This document shows, piece after piece, positions 24,429-33,088 of a DNA stretch of 64,000 nucleotides (within the stretch, counting starts at the first letter, position 1; each line of letters begins with the position of its first letter). Source of the stretch: CAYQTL01 sp964420405. GTDB taxonomy: Bacteria; Acidobacteriota; Thermoanaerobaculia; Thermoanaerobaculales; Sulfomarinibacteraceae. Made by a program: the position numbers and the translations under genes. The notes beneath the pieces were generated by a model. It was given only the letters and a program-made list of their open reading frames with translations, had not been told where the DNA came from and did no database searches. The stretch is from positions 1-64,000 of the forward strand of contig CAYQTL010000007.1 in assembly GCA_964420405.1 (NCBI GenBank), in the 5' to 3' direction.

Positions 24429-24434
24429 ATGGTA
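24429..24434 (-). promoter_or_regulatory. -10 box of the leaderless degenerate-ABC operon
   Basis: TACCAT on the minus strand lies 7 nt before the ATG at 24421. On the plus strand the same region reads TGGTACTCC, a possible -10 for the divergent acyl-CoA dehydrogenase gene. Confidence 0.45.
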
Positions 24435-24468
24435 CTCCCGCCGGGGCGTTTCCCCACCCGAGGTGACG

Positions 24469-25656
24469 ATGACGAAGCTCGACCGACTCGACCTGTACGA
24501 GCTCGACAGCCTGCTGACCGACGAGCAGCGGATGGTCCGCGACACCGTCCGCCGCTGGGTGGACGAGCGGGTGCTTCCCGGGATCGAGCAGTGGGCATGG
24601 GAGTGCCGCTTCCCGCGGGAGCTGGTGTCGGAGATGGCCGCCCTCGGCCTGCTGGGCGCGCCGTACGACGCGTACGGCCTGCCCGGGCTCGATCCGGTGG
24701 CGTACGGCCTCATCAACCAGGAGCTCGAGCGGGGTGACTCGGCCCTGCGGTCGATGGCGTCGGTCCAGACCTCGCTCGTCATGTACCCGATCCTCCAGTG
24801 GGGATCGGCGGCTCAGCGCGATCGGTGGATCCCCGCCCTCGCCGCCGGCGAGGCGATCGGCTGCTTCGGTCTCACCGAGCCCGACTTCGGCTCGAACCCC
24901 GGCGGCATGCGGACGCGGGCCCGGCGGGACGGCGACGGCTGGATCCTCGACGGCGAGAAGGCGTGGATCACCAACGGGACCATCGCCGACGTCGCGGTCG
25001 TCTGGGCGCGGACCGACGACGGCGTCCGGGGCTTCCTCGTGGAACGTGGCACACCGGGCTTCGACACCATCGAGCACCGGGGCAAGTACTCCCTGCGTGC
25101 CTCCGTCACCTCGCAGCTGGTCCTGGCCGGATGCCGTCTGCCGGCGGACGCCGTGCTGCCGGAAACGCGCGGGCTCCGCAACCCCCTCGCGTGCCTCACC
25201 CAGGCCCGCTACGGCATCGCATGGGGCGCACTCGGCTCGGCCACGGCGACGCTCGGCGCCGCCCTCAACTACGCGGGTACCCGCATCCAGTTCGGCGGCC
25301 GGCCGATCGCCGCCCACCAGATGGTCCAGTCCAAGCTCGCCTTCATGTACTCCGAGCTGGTCAAGGGCGGATTGCTCGCGCATCGACTGGCCCAGCTCAA
25401 GGCCGCCGGCCGACTCACGCCGCAGGCGGTCTCCCTCGCCAAGCGCAACAACGTCTGGGTCGCCCGGGAGTGCGCCCGGCTCGCGCGGGAGATCCACGGC
25501 GCCAACGGCATCGTCAACGAGTACCCCGTGATGCGCCACCTCATGAACATGGAGACCGTCTCCACCTACGAGGGCACCCACGACATCCACACGCTCGTGC
25601 TCGGCCAGTACCTGACCGGGATCGCCGCGTTCGAGCCGCCGGCCGAGGAGGCGTGA
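24469..25656 (+). CDS. Acyl-CoA dehydrogenase, glutaryl-CoA dehydrogenase-like
   Basis: FAD enzyme that oxidises an acyl-CoA to the enoyl-CoA (395 aa). FAD/substrate motifs include CFGLTEPDFGSNPGGM, the DGEKAWITNG flavin segment and YEGTHDIHTLVLGQYLTG, where the Glu is the catalytic base. The N-terminal RWVDERVLPGIEQWAWECRFP and the SLVMYPILQWGSAAQRD pattern resemble glutaryl-CoA dehydrogenases, which also decarboxylate. Short ACDs with the base in this position fit that subgroup. It follows GAGGTGACG before the ATG. The ETF partner is not in the window. Confidence 0.9.
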   Translation: MTKLDRLDLYELDSLLTDEQRMVRDTVRRWVDERVLPGIEQWAWECRFPRELVSEMAALGLLGAPYDAYGLPGLDPVAYGLINQELERGDSALRSMASVQTSLVMYPILQWGSAAQRDRWIPALAAGEAIGCFGLTEPDFGSNPGGMRTRARRDGDGWILDGEKAWITNGTIADVAVVWARTDDGVRGFLVERGTPGFDTIEHRGKYSLRASVTSQLVLAGCRLPADAVLPETRGLRNPLACLTQARYGIAWGALGSATATLGAALNYAGTRIQFGGRPIAAHQMVQSKLAFMYSELVKGGLLAHRLAQLKAAGRLTPQAVSLAKRNNVWVARECARLAREIHGANGIVNEYPVMRHLMNMETVSTYEGTHDIHTLVLGQYLTGIAAFEPPAEEA

Positions 25657-25733
25657 CGGTTCCGCGTCCCACCGGGTGAAGCCGGCGCGGGCCCTGCCCA
25701 GGGCCACGAGCCGCCGGCGGGCCGGACACGTGG

Positions 25734-25739
25734 TAGCCT
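25734..25739 (+). promoter_or_regulatory. -10 box of leaderless aroDE
   Basis: TAGCCT followed by CCGCCG (6 nt) and the ATG at 25746, without a Shine-Dalgarno sequence. Confidence 0.55.
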
Positions 25740-25745
25740 CCGCCG

Positions 25746-27233
25746 ATGGACTGGATCGCCTGCCTCACCCCCGATGCCGCCGCCGACCCCCTCGCCGCAC
25801 TGGCCGCTCCTCCCGCCGGCACCACCGCCGTGGAGCTGCGGTTGGACCTGTTCCCGCACCACGACCCGGCCGCCCTCGTCGGGGCCTGCCCGCTGCCGGT
25901 CCTGGCCACGCTGCGCTCCCGGGCCGAGGGCGGCGCCGGTCCCGACGATGCCGTCGAGCGGCACCGGCTGATCGCGGCCGCGCTCGAGGCCGGGGCCGCC
26001 CTGGTCGACCTCGAGGCCGATCGCGACCTGCCGCTCGTCGACCGGCTCGGCCTGACGCCCGAAGAGGTGGTGCTGTCGTGGCACGATCCCGTCGGGACCC
26101 CCGCTGGCCTGGACGCCGTCGCGGCGCGTCTGCTCGAGCACCCGGCGCGCTGGGTGAAGGTCGTGCCGACCGCCCACTCACTGGACGACGTCACGCGGAT
26201 CCTCGAGCTGCACGAACGTCGCAACCTCGGGCTGCGCGCGAGCCGCCGTCGGCTGATCGCGTTCGCCATGGGCCCGGTCGGTCTGCCCACCCGGTATCTC
26301 GCTCCCCTGCTCGGCCCGCCCCTCGCCTACGTGGCGTGGAGCGACGCCGCACCTGCCGCGCCCGGACAGGTCTCGCGGAGCCGCATCGACGCCGCGGTCG
26401 GCCATCTCTCCGGCCCGCCGTCGCGGCTCTTCGCCGTCGCCGGCGCCGACGTCGGCGCCAGCCTGAGCCCGGCTCTGCATGGCGCGGGGTACCGCGGCGC
26501 CGGGCTGTACGACCTGATGGTGCCGGTCAACGTCCCCGCGACGACGCAGCTCGACCGCCTGTTCGCCCGTCGCGGCCGGACCGCATTCGACCGCGCCGGC
26601 CTGCTGCTGCACGGAGTGGCGGTGACGGCCCCGTACAAGCGCGCCGCCGCCGAGGCGGCGACGGCTCCGGCACCCCGCGTCGCGCGGGCCCGCTCGGCCA
26701 ACACCCTGGTGCTGCGGCCGGACCAGATTCTCGCCGACACCACCGACGCCGACGGCGTGGTGGGTTCGCTGCGGGCGAAGGGGGTCGACCCGGCCGGGCT
26801 GCGGGCGTGCGTCCAGGGCACCGGCGGCGCCGCCCGGGCGGCGGCGGTCGGGCTCCACCTGGCCGGCGCCGAGGTCGTGCTGCGCGGCCGCGACCAGGAT
26901 CGGACCCGCGAGATCGCGGCCCAGATCGCCGTCGCCGCGCTCGGACCGGACGACCCCGCCGACGCCCGGATCCTGGTCAACGCCACGCCCCTCGGCGGCT
27001 CCGTGGACGACCCGCTGCCGTTCGCTCCCGAGGAGCTGGCCCGGGCGACCGCGGTGGTGGACATGGTCTACGGAGACGCCCCCACGATCCTCGAGCGGGC
27101 GGCTGCCGAGGCCGGCATCGCGGTCGCGGGCGGCCGCGAGATGCTGTTGCACCAGGGTCTCGCCCAGTTCGCGGCCTTCGCCGGCCGCGTCCCGCCGAAG
27201 GAGGCGATGCGCGCCGCGCTCGGACTGGACTGA
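25746..27233 (+). CDS. aroDE: Fused 3-dehydroquinate dehydratase (type I)/shikimate dehydrogenase
   Basis: Bifunctional enzyme for steps three and four of the shikimate pathway. Residues 1 to about 210 form a type I dehydroquinase: VELRLDLF at the start and WVKVVPTAHSLDDV, whose Lys forms the Schiff base. Residues about 230-495 form shikimate dehydrogenase. These carry SLSPALHG (substrate Ser), VTAPYK with the catalytic Lys, TTDADGVVG with the catalytic Asp (an Asn is more usual before it), GTGGAARA for NADP binding, NATPLGG and GREMLLHQGLAQF. Total length 495 agrees with a simple fusion, as known from plants and some bacteria. Confidence 0.95.
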   Translation: MDWIACLTPDAAADPLAALAAPPAGTTAVELRLDLFPHHDPAALVGACPLPVLATLRSRAEGGAGPDDAVERHRLIAAALEAGAALVDLEADRDLPLVDRLGLTPEEVVLSWHDPVGTPAGLDAVAARLLEHPARWVKVVPTAHSLDDVTRILELHERRNLGLRASRRRLIAFAMGPVGLPTRYLAPLLGPPLAYVAWSDAAPAAPGQVSRSRIDAAVGHLSGPPSRLFAVAGADVGASLSPALHGAGYRGAGLYDLMVPVNVPATTQLDRLFARRGRTAFDRAGLLLHGVAVTAPYKRAAAEAATAPAPRVARARSANTLVLRPDQILADTTDADGVVGSLRAKGVDPAGLRACVQGTGGAARAAAVGLHLAGAEVVLRGRDQDRTREIAAQIAVAALGPDDPADARILVNATPLGGSVDDPLPFAPEELARATAVVDMVYGDAPTILERAAAEAGIAVAGGREMLLHQGLAQFAAFAGRVPPKEAMRAALGLD

Positions 27234-27255
27234 CACCGGCAGCGGCCACGTCCTC

Positions 27256-27415
27256 TGATCCCGTTCCGGTTTCGGTCCCCGATGCCCGACCTCGCGGTGC
27301 CGCCTTTGGCGCGGCCCGTGCCGTCGGGACGGGGAGCCCGGCGGTCACGGCACGCCGTCGTGGGCACCCGACTCCGATGCCGCCGCGGCGACCGCCCGTT
27401 CGGGTTCCGGTGCCG
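27256..27415. repeat. Decayed hexamer-type spacer between aroDE and trpS
   Basis: The gap between the convergent aroDE and trpS genes begins with GATCCCGTTCCGGTTTCGGT and ends with CGTTCGGGTTCCGGTGCC. The two are similar in direct orientation rather than a clean inverted pair. It looks like a diverged member of the GATCCC/GTTCCC family; no gene is seen. Confidence 0.3.
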
Positions 27416-27418
27416 CCC

Positions 27419-28387
27419 CTACCGGATGCCGACCGCGCTCCGGACGCGGTCGAGCAGCGGGGCGCCGACCTCCCGGGCTCGCGCGGCGCCGTCGCGCAGC
27501 ACCCGCTCGACCTCGGCGGGATCCGACTGCAGCTCCGCGAACCTCCGCCGGGCCTCGCCGAACCGGTCCATGTAGTAGCCGAACAACCGCTTCTTCATGT
27601 CACCGTAGCCGACGCCTCCCTCGTCGAACGCCCGCTCGAGCCAGTCCCGGTCCTCGGGCGGGACGAACAACCGCAGCAGCTGGTACAGGGCGTTGCCCTC
27701 GCGCGGCTTGGGCGCCTCGACCGGAGTGGAGTCGGTCACCAGCGACATGATCCGCTTGCGCACCGCCTTCTCGGGTCCGAACAGGTCGATGGTGTTGCCG
27801 TACGACTTGCTCATCTTCTGGCCGTCGATCCCCGGCACGACGGCCACCTCGTCGAGGATGAGAGGCTCCGGAAGCGTGAACACGCCATCGCCGTAGACTG
27901 CGTGGAACGCGATCGCCACGTCGCGGGTCACCTCGAGGTGCTGCTTCTGATCCCTGCCCACGGGAACCTTGTCCGCGTCCACGATCAGGATGTCGGCGGC
28001 CATCAGCACCGGGTACGCGAACAGGCCATGGGTCGGCACGATCCCGTGGGCGACCTTGTCCTTGTAGGAGTGGCACCGCTGGAGCAACCCCATCGAGGTC
28101 ACCGTCGACAGGTACCACGCCAGCTCCGGGATCTCCGGAACGTCCGACTGCCGGTACAGCGTGCTCTCCGCCGGGTCGAGACCGAGCGCCAGGAACGCCG
28201 TCGCCAGGTCGCGCACCAGCCCGCGCAGGCGCCCGGGCTCCTGCACGGTCGTCAGGGCGTGGAGATCGGCCAGGAAGTAGAACCCCTCGTGGTCCTCCTC
28301 CTGCAGTGCGATGAACTGCCGGATCGCGCCGAAGTAGTTGCCGATGTGCAGGTCGCCCGAGGGCTGTACGCCTGACAGGATTCGCAT
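27419..28387 (-). CDS. trpS: Tryptophanyl-tRNA synthetase
   Basis: Class I aminoacyl-tRNA synthetase charging tRNA-Trp, cytoplasmic, 322 residues. The HIGH-like motif is LHIGN near residue 14, and KMSKS is GIDGQKMSKSYGN near residue 192. Other family signatures are GVQPSGDLHIGNYFGA, PVLMAADILIVDADKVPVGRDQKQHLE and the C-terminal DMKKRLFGYYMDRF. TAGTAT lies about 20 nt before the ATG, with GGGAGGG as ribosome-binding site. It is transcribed alone. Confidence 0.97.
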   Translation of the reverse strand: MRILSGVQPSGDLHIGNYFGAIRQFIALQEEDHEGFYFLADLHALTTVQEPGRLRGLVRDLATAFLALGLDPAESTLYRQSDVPEIPELAWYLSTVTSMGLLQRCHSYKDKVAHGIVPTHGLFAYPVLMAADILIVDADKVPVGRDQKQHLEVTRDVAIAFHAVYGDGVFTLPEPLILDEVAVVPGIDGQKMSKSYGNTIDLFGPEKAVRKRIMSLVTDSTPVEAPKPREGNALYQLLRLFVPPEDRDWLERAFDEGGVGYGDMKKRLFGYYMDRFGEARRRFAELQSDPAEVERVLRDGAARAREVGAPLLDRVRSAVGIR

Positions 28388-28433
28388 CGTCCCTCCCGGA
28401 GCGCGGATACTAGCACCGCCGCGGACGCAGAAC

Positions 28434-28456
28434 GGGCCGGCGCTGGGCGCCGGCCC
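28434..28456 (-). terminator. Hairpin between trpS and ferredoxin genes
   Basis: A perfect 10-bp stem GGGCCGGCGC/GCGCCGGCCC with loop TGG. It lies just after the ferredoxin stop in the direction of transcription. The following run is not T-rich (GTTCTGCG on the minus strand), so it is a weak or Rho-assisted terminator. Confidence 0.55.
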
Positions 28457-28481
28457 GGGGAATGCTCGGATGGCCGCGACG

Positions 28482-28718
28482 TCAGTCGTCGCCGTCGTCG
28501 CCGATCGCCTCCACGGGGCACGACTCCATCGCCTCCTCGACCTGGGCGATCTCCTCGTCGTTCTCCGGTTGCTTCGAGACGTAGCTGTAGCCCTCGTCCT
28601 CGTTGGCCTCGAAGTTGTTGGGGGCGGTCGTACGGCACACGTCGCAGTCGATGCAGCTCGAGTCCACGTAGTACTTCCCGGGCACGTTGTCCGGAAGCTT
28701 GTCAGAAGGATCCGCCAT
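28482..28718 (-). CDS. Single-cluster ferredoxin (78 aa)
   Basis: Small acidic electron carrier with one Fe-S cluster. The N-terminal motif CIDCDVC (Cys22, 25, 28) and the later CPVEAI Cys form the usual CxxCxxC...CP cluster of thermophilic/Bacillus-type [4Fe-4S] ferredoxins. The C-terminus is acidic (IGDDGDD). It is the obvious soluble partner for IorAB and possibly other oxidoreductases. A strong promoter precedes it, and AGGAGA lies before the ATG. Confidence 0.93.
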   Translation of the reverse strand: MADPSDKLPDNVPGKYYVDSSCIDCDVCRTTAPNNFEANEDEGYSYVSKQPENDEEIAQVEEAMESCPVEAIGDDGDD

Positions 28719-28765
28719 CGGTCTTCTCCTTTCGTCCGGGGCTGTGGCCCGGCGTGTCGCGCGAG

Positions 28766-28794
28766 ATCCTACCCACGCCGTCGGACCTTGTCAA
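28766..28794 (-). promoter_or_regulatory. Sigma70-type promoter of the ferredoxin gene
   Basis: On the minus strand, TTGACA (28794-28789), 17-nt spacer and TAGGAT (28771-28766). It is one of the three best promoters in the window. Confidence 0.78.
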
Positions 28795-28810
28795 TTCTCG
28801 CTACGAGACT

Positions 28811-29929
28811 CTATCTCAGAGCTGGAATCTCAACTGGACGGTGCGCCGGAGCGCGGCTCGACGCGGCCGGGTCGTCGGGCGCATCGGGCGCCCACACGCA
28901 GTCCACGTCGTACGGCTGCCGGAACGAGGGGACGATCGTCGTCGCGTCGTTGCTGACGTTGTCGATCACCGATCCGTAGGTGGTGAACGCCGGCAGCGGG
29001 TCGACCGCCGTCGTCTCCCAGCCGGTCACCCGCACGCGGATCATGACGTTTGTCAGGTCCTCGTCGATACCCATGACGTTGCTGAGAATCTGAAAGTACT
29101 GAATATGGTTCAAAGGTGGAATCGTTACAATGATTCGGCGTGGCACGGGATCGTCTCCGTCGGTCAGGAACTCGGTTCCGTCGGGTCGGAACGGCTTGAT
29201 CTCCACCTGCAGCTGGGTCTGGGGATCGGACGCGTTGAGGAATCCGACGTTGTAACGGAAGTCCTCGTTCTCCTGGCCGCCGACGAGGACCATGAAGCTG
29301 AAGTCGTACTCGTCGTCGACCGTGTCGACCACGCTCGGGTCTCCCAGGTTGTACCACGGCACGCCCGGAATGACCTGTCCGTAGGTGGTGTCGACCTCGG
29401 TGAAGACCGTGTCGTCGTCAGGATCCTGCTCCCAGATCTGGGTCTGGTTGTAGATCCGGGCGTGGACCACGGCGTTGGCGAACACGCGGTTGCCGACGGC
29501 GTCGAGGCTGCCCGCCTCGTGGGCGAACACGATCATGGCGCCGTTGCCGCTGAGCCCGAGGCTGTCCGTCCAGTGCTCCCCCACGACGTCGTCGAGACGG
29601 ACGCTGCCGTTCGGGGGAATGTCCGCGAGGCGCTCGTCGACGAACCCGACGCCGTCGGACTGGCGACCGCCGAGCCACCGGGTGCGATCGTTGAACAACG
29701 GCGCGTTGTTCTGGAACCCCGACGGCAGGTACACCATCAGCACGTCGATGTCGACCGAGTCGACGTTGGTGATGTAGACGTCGGTGCGCCACTCGGAGCC
29801 CTCGGCCCCGGTCGTGTGCGCCACAGCCGGCAGGTAGATCAGGTCGGACGCATGCCACACGGCGGCAGCGGTGCCCGCCGCGGTGATCGCCGCCACGGTC
29901 GCGACGGCCCGGATCCAGCTGGATCTCAT
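28811..29929 (-). CDS. Secreted protein of unknown function
   Basis: A 372-residue exported protein. The N-terminus MRSSWIRAVATVAAITAAGTAAAVWHA is a Sec signal peptide, probably cleaved after an Ala-x-Ala site. The start of the mature protein (YLPAVAHTTGAEGSEWRTDVYITN) and the later beta-rich segments resemble a domain common in secreted proteins of Acidobacteriota; this is memory-based. There is no visible membrane anchor. The GC content and codon use look slightly lower than in neighbouring genes (many Asn, Asp and Thr). No promoter was resolved. Function unknown. Confidence 0.75.
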   Translation of the reverse strand: MRSSWIRAVATVAAITAAGTAAAVWHASDLIYLPAVAHTTGAEGSEWRTDVYITNVDSVDIDVLMVYLPSGFQNNAPLFNDRTRWLGGRQSDGVGFVDERLADIPPNGSVRLDDVVGEHWTDSLGLSGNGAMIVFAHEAGSLDAVGNRVFANAVVHARIYNQTQIWEQDPDDDTVFTEVDTTYGQVIPGVPWYNLGDPSVVDTVDDEYDFSFMVLVGGQENEDFRYNVGFLNASDPQTQLQVEIKPFRPDGTEFLTDGDDPVPRRIIVTIPPLNHIQYFQILSNVMGIDEDLTNVMIRVRVTGWETTAVDPLPAFTTYGSVIDNVSNDATTIVPSFRQPYDVDCVWAPDAPDDPAASSRAPAHRPVEIPALR

Positions 29930-29966
29930 CGAGTGCCTCCAGTGGTGCCCCGGCGGCGGGGCCCCG

Positions 29967-31319
29967 TCATCGGCTCATGGTGCCATCGCCGGGGCCGAGG
30001 GGCAACACGACCCGCGCTTCGAACCCCCCGCGAGACAGGTTCTCCAGCACGATGCGGCCGCCGTGCGCGGTCACGAACCTCTCGGCGACGGCGAGACCGA
30101 GGCCGGTGCCGCCCCGCCGGCGGGTGTAGAAGGCGCGCCGCACCCGCTCGAGCTCCTCGGCCGGGATCCCCTCTCCCCGGTCGCGCACCGTCATCGTCAC
30201 GTCGTCGCGACCCGCCGCGGCCGCCAGCTCCACCACACGGCGATCGGGCTCCAGCTCCTCGACCGCCTGGACCGCGTTGAGCACGAGGTTGAGCAGCACC
30301 TGGCGAAGCTGACCCGCGTCTGCCGACACGGTGGCCGACGGCACATCCGGCGCGAGCCGCAGGTGCACCCCTCGCGACCTCGCCTCCGCCTGCAGGAACT
30401 CCCGCACCTCGCGTACCAGCCCGTCGACCCTCACCGGCTCACGGACGGGCGGTGTCGGCCTGGCGTACACCAGGAAGTCGGTCACCAGGTTCGCGAGCCT
30501 GCCCAGCTCGCGCCGGGTCGTGGCGAGCGAGGCCGATGCCTCGCCGTCTCCCTCACCGAGGTCCTCCTCGAGCAGCTCGAGGTTCAAGTTGATGGAGTTC
30601 AGCGGGTTGCGGATCTCGTGGGCGAGGTTGGCGGCGAGGCTGCCGAGGGCGGCCATCTCCTCGGCCTCCCGGCGCCTCGCCTCGGCCCGCCTGGTGCGCT
30701 GGATCTGCAACCACACGAAGACGAATCCGCCCGCGAGCGTCGCGAGGGTGACGCCGGCGGTGGCCGCCGTCTGCAGCAGCAGCTCGCGACGCAGCCGTGC
30801 CACCCGTTCCGCGAGCCGTCCGCGGTCCATCCGCAGCACGAGCTGGCCGACCTCGCCGAGAGGGGCGGTGATCGTGTAGCTCTCGCCGGTCTCGAGGACC
30901 CGCTCGTCGCCCAGTCTCTCCGCCAGGCCCAGCTCCCCGTCGAGCTCCTCTGGCAGGTCCTCCCGCGACTGGAAGACCGTGGAGGCGACCACGTTCCCGT
31001 CGCTGTCGATGACCTCGATGGTCTCCCAGACGTGACGCTCGGGCCGGCCCTCCAGGGTCCGCAGCAGCCACTCCCGCCGCTTCTCGACGACCTGCAGCTC
31101 CTCGACGAACTCCTCGCCGAGCTCGTCGGCGATGCGCCGGGCCTCCTCTCGACCCGTGACGATCATGTCCTCCAGGTAGCGGCGCGAGAGCGAGCGCGAG
31201 ATCAGCTGGCCGAACAGGAGGATGATCGCGGTGACGAGCACCGCGAACACCACCGCCGCGACGGCGTAGCGCCGCTGCAGCGTCCCTCGGCCGCCGACGA
31301 TCCGGTCGAGCCGGGTCAC
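29967..31319 (-). CDS. Sensor histidine kinase
   Basis: Membrane-bound sensor kinase of 450 residues. The first membrane helix lies near residues 18-40, an extracytoplasmic sensing region of about 130 residues (SLSRRYLEDM...RLAERVARLRREL) follows, and the second helix is near residues 180-200. The H-box is LAANLAHEIRNPLNSI; the N-box is LLNLVLNAVQAV. The G1 box is DRGEGI and the G2 box is GGTGLGLAVAERF. It lies 19 nt after metK, GTG start with GAGGAG, so it is probably co-transcribed. No response regulator is nearby, so its partner is unknown. Confidence 0.92.
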   Translation of the reverse strand: MTRLDRIVGGRGTLQRRYAVAAVVFAVLVTAIILLFGQLISRSLSRRYLEDMIVTGREEARRIADELGEEFVEELQVVEKRREWLLRTLEGRPERHVWETIEVIDSDGNVVASTVFQSREDLPEELDGELGLAERLGDERVLETGESYTITAPLGEVGQLVLRMDRGRLAERVARLRRELLLQTAATAGVTLATLAGGFVFVWLQIQRTRRAEARRREAEEMAALGSLAANLAHEIRNPLNSINLNLELLEEDLGEGDGEASASLATTRRELGRLANLVTDFLVYARPTPPVREPVRVDGLVREVREFLQAEARSRGVHLRLAPDVPSATVSADAGQLRQVLLNLVLNAVQAVEELEPDRRVVELAAAAGRDDVTMTVRDRGEGIPAEELERVRRAFYTRRRGGTGLGLAVAERFVTAHGGRIVLENLSRGGFEARVVLPLGPGDGTMSR

Positions 31320-31338
31320 GGCCCGTCCGTCGAGCTCC

Positions 31339-32490
31339 TCACACGCCGCACGCCGACCTCAGGTCGCCGGCCCGGTGGGTCCGCTCCCAGGTGAACTCCG
31401 GCTCGGATCGGCCGAAGTGGCCGTACGCGGCGGTCTGCTTGTAGATCGGGCGGAGCAGGTCGAGGTCGGAGATGATCCCGCGCGGCGTGAGCGGGAACAC
31501 GTCCCGGATCGCGGTCGTCAGCCGGTCTTCCGGGACCACGCCTGTGCCGAAGGTGTCGACCATCACCGACACCGGGTCGACCACCCCGATGGCGTAGGCC
31601 AGCTGCACCTCGACCCGCGACGCGAGCCCGGCGGCGACGATGTTCTTGGCGACGTGGCGGGCCATGTACGACGCCGAACGGTCGACCTTGGACGGGTCCT
31701 TGCCGGAGAACGCCCCCCCGCCGTGGGAGCCGACGCCGCCGTAGGTGTCGACGATGATCTTCCTTCCCGTCAGGCCGCAGTCCCCCTGGGGTCCACCGAT
31801 CACGAACCGGCCGGTGGGATTGATGTAGATCGTGGTGTCGCGGTCCTTCATCCCCGACGGGATCACGACGTCGATGATCTTCTCGAGCACCTCCTCCCGC
31901 AGCTCGCGGACCGTGACGGTGTCCGAGTGCTGGGTCGACACCACCACCGCCTCGACCCGCCGCGGCGTCGCGCCCTCGTACTCGATCGACACCTGGCTCT
32001 TGCCGTCCGGCCGCAGCCACTCCAGCTCCCCCGACCGACGCGCCTCGGCGAGCCGCCGGGTCAGCCTGTGGGCGAGCATCAGCGGCATCGGCATCAGCTC
32101 AGGCGTCTCGTCGCAGGCAAAACCGAACATCAGACCCTGGTCGCCGGCGCCGCCGGGATCCACCCCCATGGCGATGTCCGGCGACTGCGGGTCGATCGAC
32201 GAGATCACGCCGCAGGTCTCGTAGTCGAAACCGAATTTGGCCCGCGTGTAGCCGATCTCACGGATCGTCTCGCGCACGATCGAGGGGAAGTCGACGTAGG
32301 TGTCGGTGGTGATCTCGCCGGCGATAAACGCGAGGCCCGTGGTCACCATCGTCTCGCACGCGACCCTGCCGTTCGGATCGCCCGCCAGCACCGCGTCGAG
32401 AACCGCGTCGGAGATCTGGTCCGCGATCTTGTCCGGGTGTCCTTCGGTCACCGACTCCGACGTGAAGACGTGCCGTCCGTTGGGCGCCAT
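31339..32490 (-). CDS. metK: S-adenosylmethionine synthase
   Basis: Makes SAM from methionine and ATP, 383 residues. Signatures are TSESVTEGHPDKIADQISD at the N-terminus, GAGDQGLMFGFA (ATP-binding) and GGGAFSGKDPSKVDRSASY near residue 260. It has the usual length. A Shine-Dalgarno (AGGAGGAACGG) precedes the ATG. No SAM riboswitch is recognisable upstream. It is the promoter-proximal gene of a pair with the histidine kinase. Confidence 0.97.
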   Translation of the reverse strand: MAPNGRHVFTSESVTEGHPDKIADQISDAVLDAVLAGDPNGRVACETMVTTGLAFIAGEITTDTYVDFPSIVRETIREIGYTRAKFGFDYETCGVISSIDPQSPDIAMGVDPGGAGDQGLMFGFACDETPELMPMPLMLAHRLTRRLAEARRSGELEWLRPDGKSQVSIEYEGATPRRVEAVVVSTQHSDTVTVRELREEVLEKIIDVVIPSGMKDRDTTIYINPTGRFVIGGPQGDCGLTGRKIIVDTYGGVGSHGGGAFSGKDPSKVDRSASYMARHVAKNIVAAGLASRVEVQLAYAIGVVDPVSVMVDTFGTGVVPEDRLTTAIRDVFPLTPRGIISDLDLLRPIYKQTAAYGHFGRSEPEFTWERTHRAGDLRSACGV

Positions 32491-32529
32491 CCGTTCCTCC
32501 TGTGGTCCGCGAGGACGCGAAGCTGAGAC

Positions 32530-32559
32530 ACGGTAGCATCGCGTCCTCCGGAGGGTCAA
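32530..32559 (-). promoter_or_regulatory. metK promoter
   Basis: On the minus strand, TTGACC (32559-32554), 18-nt spacer and TACCGT (32535-32530). A leader of about 30 nt follows with AGGAGG. Confidence 0.5.
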
Positions 32560-32584
32560 CGGCGCCGCGACGGCACATCCATGG

Positions 32585-32590
32585 TATGAG
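32585..32590 (+). promoter_or_regulatory. -10 box for the cupin-SSS operon
   Basis: TATGAG followed by AGGTGG (6 nt) and the ATG at 32597. The AGGTGG could also act as a Shine-Dalgarno in a slightly longer transcript. Confidence 0.4.
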
Positions 32591-32596
32591 AGGTGG

Positions 32597-33088
32597 ATGC
32601 AGACCGTCACCGTCCGCGATGTCGCCGACCTCGTGGCGGCCGCCGGCCACCGCGCCCGCCGCCGCGTCAACCACAACCTGCACCCGTGCCTGGACGACCC
32701 GGTCCAGCGGCTGCTCAACGTGCTCCGCAGAGGCACGTACGTCCGCCCGCACCGACACGTCGACCCGCCTCGGTGGGAGCTGTTCGTGATCCTCTCGGGC
32801 CGGGCGGCGGTGCTGGAGCTCGCCCCCGACGGCGAGGTGCTCGAGCGCTGCGACCTCCACCCTGGATCCGGCGCCGTGGCCGTCGAGATCGCCGGCGGGA
32901 GCTGGCACACGGTGGTCGCGACCGGCGACCCGTCGGTCCTGTTCGAGGTCAAGCCTGGCCCGTACTCGCCGATCGACGACCCGGACGTCGCCCCGTGGGC
33001 GCCGGCCGAAGGCGAACCCGACTGCGCCCGGCTGGTCGGCTGGTTCGAACGAGCCCGCGGCGGCGACCGCCCCCCGCGGCCGGCATGA
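32597..33088 (+). CDS. WbuC-like cupin protein
   Basis: A 163-residue cupin of the WbuC family. RRRVNHNLHPCLDDPVQRLLNVL and RGTYVRPHRHVDPPRWELFVILSG are typical, the two His of PHRH being metal ligands; the Glu in WELF and the later His in GSWHTVV complete the site. WbuC proteins usually sit in cell-surface polysaccharide clusters. Here the neighbours are instead a small membrane protein and a solute:sodium symporter. The stop overlaps the next ATG (ATGA), so the three genes are coupled. Confidence 0.85.
   Translation: MQTVTVRDVADLVAAAGHRARRRVNHNLHPCLDDPVQRLLNVLRRGTYVRPHRHVDPPRWELFVILSGRAAVLELAPDGEVLERCDLHPGSGAVAVEIAGGSWHTVVATGDPSVLFEVKPGPYSPIDDPDVAPWAPAEGEPDCARLVGWFERARGGDRPPRPA

Noticed and set aside
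32491..32596. SAM riboswitch upstream of metK
   Set aside because: The region is only about 100 nt, contains the promoter and shows no riboswitch core motifs.
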